This document shows positions 61,571 through 64,000 of a stretch of 64,000 nt of DNA, piece by piece. Numbering within the stretch: the stretch's first letter is position 1; each line of letters opens with the position of its first letter. The notes under the pieces were generated by a model. The model searched no databases. It worked only from the letters and a program-made list of their open reading frames with translations, and was not told where the DNA came from. A program made the position numbers and the translations under genes. Source of the stretch: Bacillus sp. FJAT-26390 (GTDB lineage Bacteria; Bacillota; Bacilli; Paenibacillales; Paenibacillaceae); the NCBI RefSeq assembly GCF_001682865.1, contig NZ_MAQX01000011.1, positions 1,074,241-1,138,240 on the forward strand, read 5' to 3'.

Positions 61571-62968
61571 TTATTTTGCGTTATAGAAAACTTCCAGTTC
61601 ACGGACTACCGCCGCAAGCGAACCGTCTACGCGAGTCTGGCGCTGCTCTTTGTTGAATAGCGAAGCGATTTGCTCAGGGAATTGCTGCTCGATTCCGCAA
61701 AGCTCAATGGCTTCGTTAAACTTAGCCGGATGAGCTGTCGCAAGCGAGATCGTGATCCCTTGCTCGCCGCTGTATTTATCAGCCGCTGCTACGCCGCAAG
61801 CGGAATGCGGATCAAGCAAGTAGCCATTTTCCGCTTCATATTTATTAATCGTGCTCAAGCACTCTTGCCCTTGTACCCCATGCGCGCCAAATTCCGCTTG
61901 CACCCTGCTCAGCGCTTCTCCGGAAATGACAATTTGTCCTTCCGCTTTGAACTGATCCATCAGCGTACGGATTTGTGCGGCATCCTCGCCCAGCACGTAG
62001 TACAAGTAACGCTCGAAGTTGCTTGCTACTTGAATATCCATCGACGGGCTGTACGTGCTGCGGAAATCTCCCGGCTTGTACACGCCCTCAAGGATAAAGC
62101 GCTCCAAAATATTGTTTTCGTTCGTAGCTAGAATGAGCTTGCCAACCGGAAGGCCCATACGCTTCGCCAAATAACCTGCAAAAATATCGCCGAAGTTGCC
62201 CGTCGGTACGCTGAAGTTTACTTGCTTCGCATCCGCCATCTTCACGACTTGGAAATAGGCGTAGAAGTAGTAAACCGTTTGCGCCAAAATACGGACGAAG
62301 TTGATCGAGTTGATCGCCGCCAAATGATTGGTCGCCTTAAAGTCAAGGTCAGCGAACAAATCCTTAATCATGCGCTGGCAATCATCAAAGTTGCCGTCCA
62401 CCGACAGATTCAGCACGTTGTCCTCTTGAACCGTCGTCATTTGCAGCTCCTGCACTTTGCTTACTTTGCCATGCGGGTGCAAGATACAAATTTTGATGCC
62501 TTCCTTGCCTTTGACGCCTTCGATCGCCGAAGCGCCAGTATCGCCGGAGGTTGCTCCGAGAATATGAATTTTTTTATTTTGTTTAGCCGCTACATACGTA
62601 TACAGCTGGCCCATAAATTGCAGGGCGATATCTTTAAATGCGAAAGTAGGGCCGTGGAACAGCTCCAGCAAATAAAGATCATCCTTCAATTTGCGCACCG
62701 GCGTCACTTCCAGATCGCGGAAGGTCGAATAGCTCGCATATACCATATCTTTTAGATCCTGCTCAGGAATTTCACCGTTCGTAAAATGCGAGAATATCGC
62801 GAGCACCAGCTCCTGATAGCTTAGCTCCTGCCATTCCTTCAACGTGTCCGCGGAAATAACCGGAATTTCGTTAGGCACAAGCAGACCGCCATCATTGCCC
62901 AGACCCATCATAAACGCATCGATAAATCCTATTTTGCCAACATTTCCTCTTGTACTGATGTACTCCAT
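61571..62968 (-). CDS. thrC: threonine synthase
   Basis: PLP enzyme converting O-phosphohomoserine to threonine. The 465-residue length and N-terminus MEYISTRGNVGKIGFIDAFM with GNDGGLLVPNEIP belong to the longer, E. coli/yeast-like class rather than the short B. subtilis type. The PLP Lys is in HGPTFAFKDIALQFMG, cofactor binding in GATSGDTGASAIEG and PTGNFGDIFAGYLA, and the C-terminal domain has DPHSACGVAAADKY. ATG 62968 follows GTAGGAGGCTATTTACAG. Monocistronic here, without hom or thrB beside it. Confidence 0.95.
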   Translation of the reverse strand: MEYISTRGNVGKIGFIDAFMMGLGNDGGLLVPNEIPVISADTLKEWQELSYQELVLAIFSHFTNGEIPEQDLKDMVYASYSTFRDLEVTPVRKLKDDLYLLELFHGPTFAFKDIALQFMGQLYTYVAAKQNKKIHILGATSGDTGASAIEGVKGKEGIKICILHPHGKVSKVQELQMTTVQEDNVLNLSVDGNFDDCQRMIKDLFADLDFKATNHLAAINSINFVRILAQTVYYFYAYFQVVKMADAKQVNFSVPTGNFGDIFAGYLAKRMGLPVGKLILATNENNILERFILEGVYKPGDFRSTYSPSMDIQVASNFERYLYYVLGEDAAQIRTLMDQFKAEGQIVISGEALSRVQAEFGAHGVQGQECLSTINKYEAENGYLLDPHSACGVAAADKYSGEQGITISLATAHPAKFNEAIELCGIEQQFPEQIASLFNKEQRQTRVDGSLAAVVRELEVFYNAK

Positions 62969-63083
62969 CTGTAAATAGCCTCCTACATGCGCACAATTAA
63001 TCGTCTAATTTAGTTATTTAAATCATATCATCGTTTGCCATAATAATCGATTGTTTTCACAACAGTATATCATTTTTATGCTT

Positions 63084-63127
63084 TAAAAATAAACGAAAGG
63101 CATCCCGTTATCGAGGATGCCTTTCGT
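63084..63127 (-). terminator. Rho-independent terminator of the SLH gene
   Basis: ACGAAAGGCATCC and GGATGCCTTTCGT form a perfect 13-bp stem; TTTATTTTT follows on the minus strand. Confidence 0.85.
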
Positions 63128-63132
63128 AATTA

Positions 63133-64000
63133 TTATGATTTTACGAGGCTAGCTACGATCGACGCAATCTCCGCGCGCGTAATCTTGTCTTTTGGACGCA
63201 AGGTGCCGTCCTCGTATCCTTTGATTACACCAGCCGCCGTTAAAGCTTCAATCGCTTCATTAGCCCAGCTGGATATGCCTGCCTTGTCCGTAAAGGTCGG
63301 CTTGCTCGCATCAGCTAAAACCTTTAATTGATCCTTCAATGCTCTGTGCAAAATAACGAAAGCCTCTTCTCTCGTCAGCTCTAGATTCGGCTTGAAGCTG
63401 CCGTCCTGAAAGCCTGTAATGATTCCCGCTTCATACAAGCCCATAACATATTGGTTATACCAGGCTGTTGACGGAATATCCTCAAAGCTCGTTTTACCTT
63501 CTGAAGGCTCCAAATGAAGCAATCTGGAAACGACAGCCGCAAACTCTGCTCTGCTCATCTGCTTATCCGGCTTAAAGCTGCCGTCAGGAAAACCTCCCAG
63601 TATTTTTTGGCCGGCAAGCTTGGCAATCGATGCGCTTGCCCAGTGCCCTACAGCATCAGGGAAAACCGGCTGCGGTTCGGCACTTGGGCTTGGCGTTGCA
63701 CTCGGTGATATACTCGGCGACGGACTAGGCGCCGGATTCGTGTTTGGATTCGGTGTCGACACTGGACTTGGTGTCGGGTCCGTGCTTGGGCTTGGCGTCG
63801 GATCCGGGCTTGGTGTCGGGTCCGGACTTGATGTCGGTGTCGGGTCCGGACTTGATGTCGGTGTCGGTGTTGGTGTCGGATCGGGACTAGGGCTCGGGCT
63901 CGGCTTCTCGCCGTTCTCCGCAATCATGATCCAGCTTATTTGCGGATCGGAGCTCGATGCTCCCGCATTGGCCGACCTATGTACCGTCAGCTCAAGCTTG
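63133..64000 (-). CDS. SLH-domain surface protein (5' end outside window)
   Basis: C-terminal part of a wall-attached protein; the frame is open to the window edge with a beta-type segment ([24 protein letters not shown]). A linker of roughly 75 residues rich in Pro, Ser, Thr and Asp (repeated [13 protein letters not shown] units) follows, then three S-layer-homology repeats ([57 protein letters not shown], each ending in R[AE]E-type motifs). It resembles the anchor of large extracellular carbohydrate-active enzymes of Paenibacillus; the catalytic part is not in view. Confidence 0.9.
   Translation of the reverse strand, partial: KLELTVHRSANAGASSSDPQISWIMIAENGEKPSPSPSPDPTPTPTPTSSPDPTPTSSPDPTPSPDPTPSPSTDPTPSPVSTPNPNTNPAPSPSPSISPSATPSPSAEPQPVFPDAVGHWASASIAKLAGQKILGGFPDGSFKPDKQMSRAEFAAVVSRLLHLEPSEGKTSFEDIPSTAWYNQYVMGLYEAGIITGFQDGSFKPNLELTREEAFVILHRALKDQLKVLADASKPTFTDKAGISSWANEAIEALTAAGVIKGYEDGTLRPKDKITRAEIASIVASLVKS
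63660..63900 (-). repeat. Pro/Ser/Thr linker repeat
   Basis: Degenerate repeats of a GACCCGACACCAAG-type unit encode the DPTPSP linker. Such tracts vary in length between strains by slippage. Confidence 0.8.

Noticed and set aside
1..64000. CRISPR arrays, tRNA or rRNA genes, prophage modules
   Set aside because: Looked for regular spaced repeats, tRNA-like clover sequences and phage structural genes; none recognised.

Overview
The window looks like a chromosomal segment of a Paenibacillus-type, spore-forming Bacillota. Evidence: a gerA-type germinant receptor operon, S-layer-homology (SLH) surface proteins, many AraC-type sugar regulators, a GH78 alpha-L-rhamnosidase, AGGAGG-type ribosome sites and a T-box riboswitch. 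Both ends cut through genes: a rhamnosidase on the left and an SLH protein on the right. No rRNA or tRNA gene was recognised.

Layout. 1-6.1 kb: rhamnosidase, AraC regulator, small ORF, membrane hydrolase, amidase. 6.2-10.7 kb: DinB protein, LysR, EamA transporter and a MocR-type regulator, arranged as divergent pairs with candidate operators between them. 10.7-14.4 kb: arginine/ornithine catabolism operon rocD-rocF-rocA. 14.5-18 kb: small membrane protein, phosphotransferase, DUF6509-like protein, pyrophosphatase ppaC, decayed chemoreceptor fragment. 18.3-22.2 kb: sugar-modifying module (oxidoreductase and two TIM-barrel isomerases) with a divergent AraC regulator. 22.4-24 kb: RNase H and an MTHFR-like protein. 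24.1-28.1 kb: gerAB-gerAA-gerAC plus a divergent 69-residue two-helix protein resembling the fourth 'D' germination subunit. 28.1-31.5 kb: UDP-sugar pyrophosphorylase, LysR and ilvE. 31.8-36.5 kb: a cohesin+SLH protein beside a very large phosphoesterase with dockerin and cohesin, apparently a surface-display pair; the large gene seems to have lost its signal peptide to a one-base frameshift. 36.7-39.5 kb: kinase-like protein, then an ArsR/MFS efflux pair with two matching operators. 39.6-45.3 kb: tyrS, a membrane protein, glnS under a Gln-specific T-box, and small genes.

45.4-61.4 kb is an AT-richer accessory region full of decay: two copies of a GNAT acetyltransferase gene (both broken), two related IS3-type elements, an IS1182-type remnant, a second IS3 remnant, a methyltransferase split by an IS with a clean 6-bp target duplication, and a lipoprotein gene with an internal stop. 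Inside it lies an apparently intact four-gene operon (53.98-57.83 kb): two tandem secreted paralogues, a membrane-anchored subtilisin-like protease without a propeptide, and a lipoprotein. I consider this the best candidate for an undescribed system, possibly bacteriocin- or toxin-like with processing/immunity partners; that role is inference.

61.5-64 kb returns to core genes: thrC and an SLH protein with a long Pro/Ser/Thr linker. All functional calls come from reading motifs; no database search was run.
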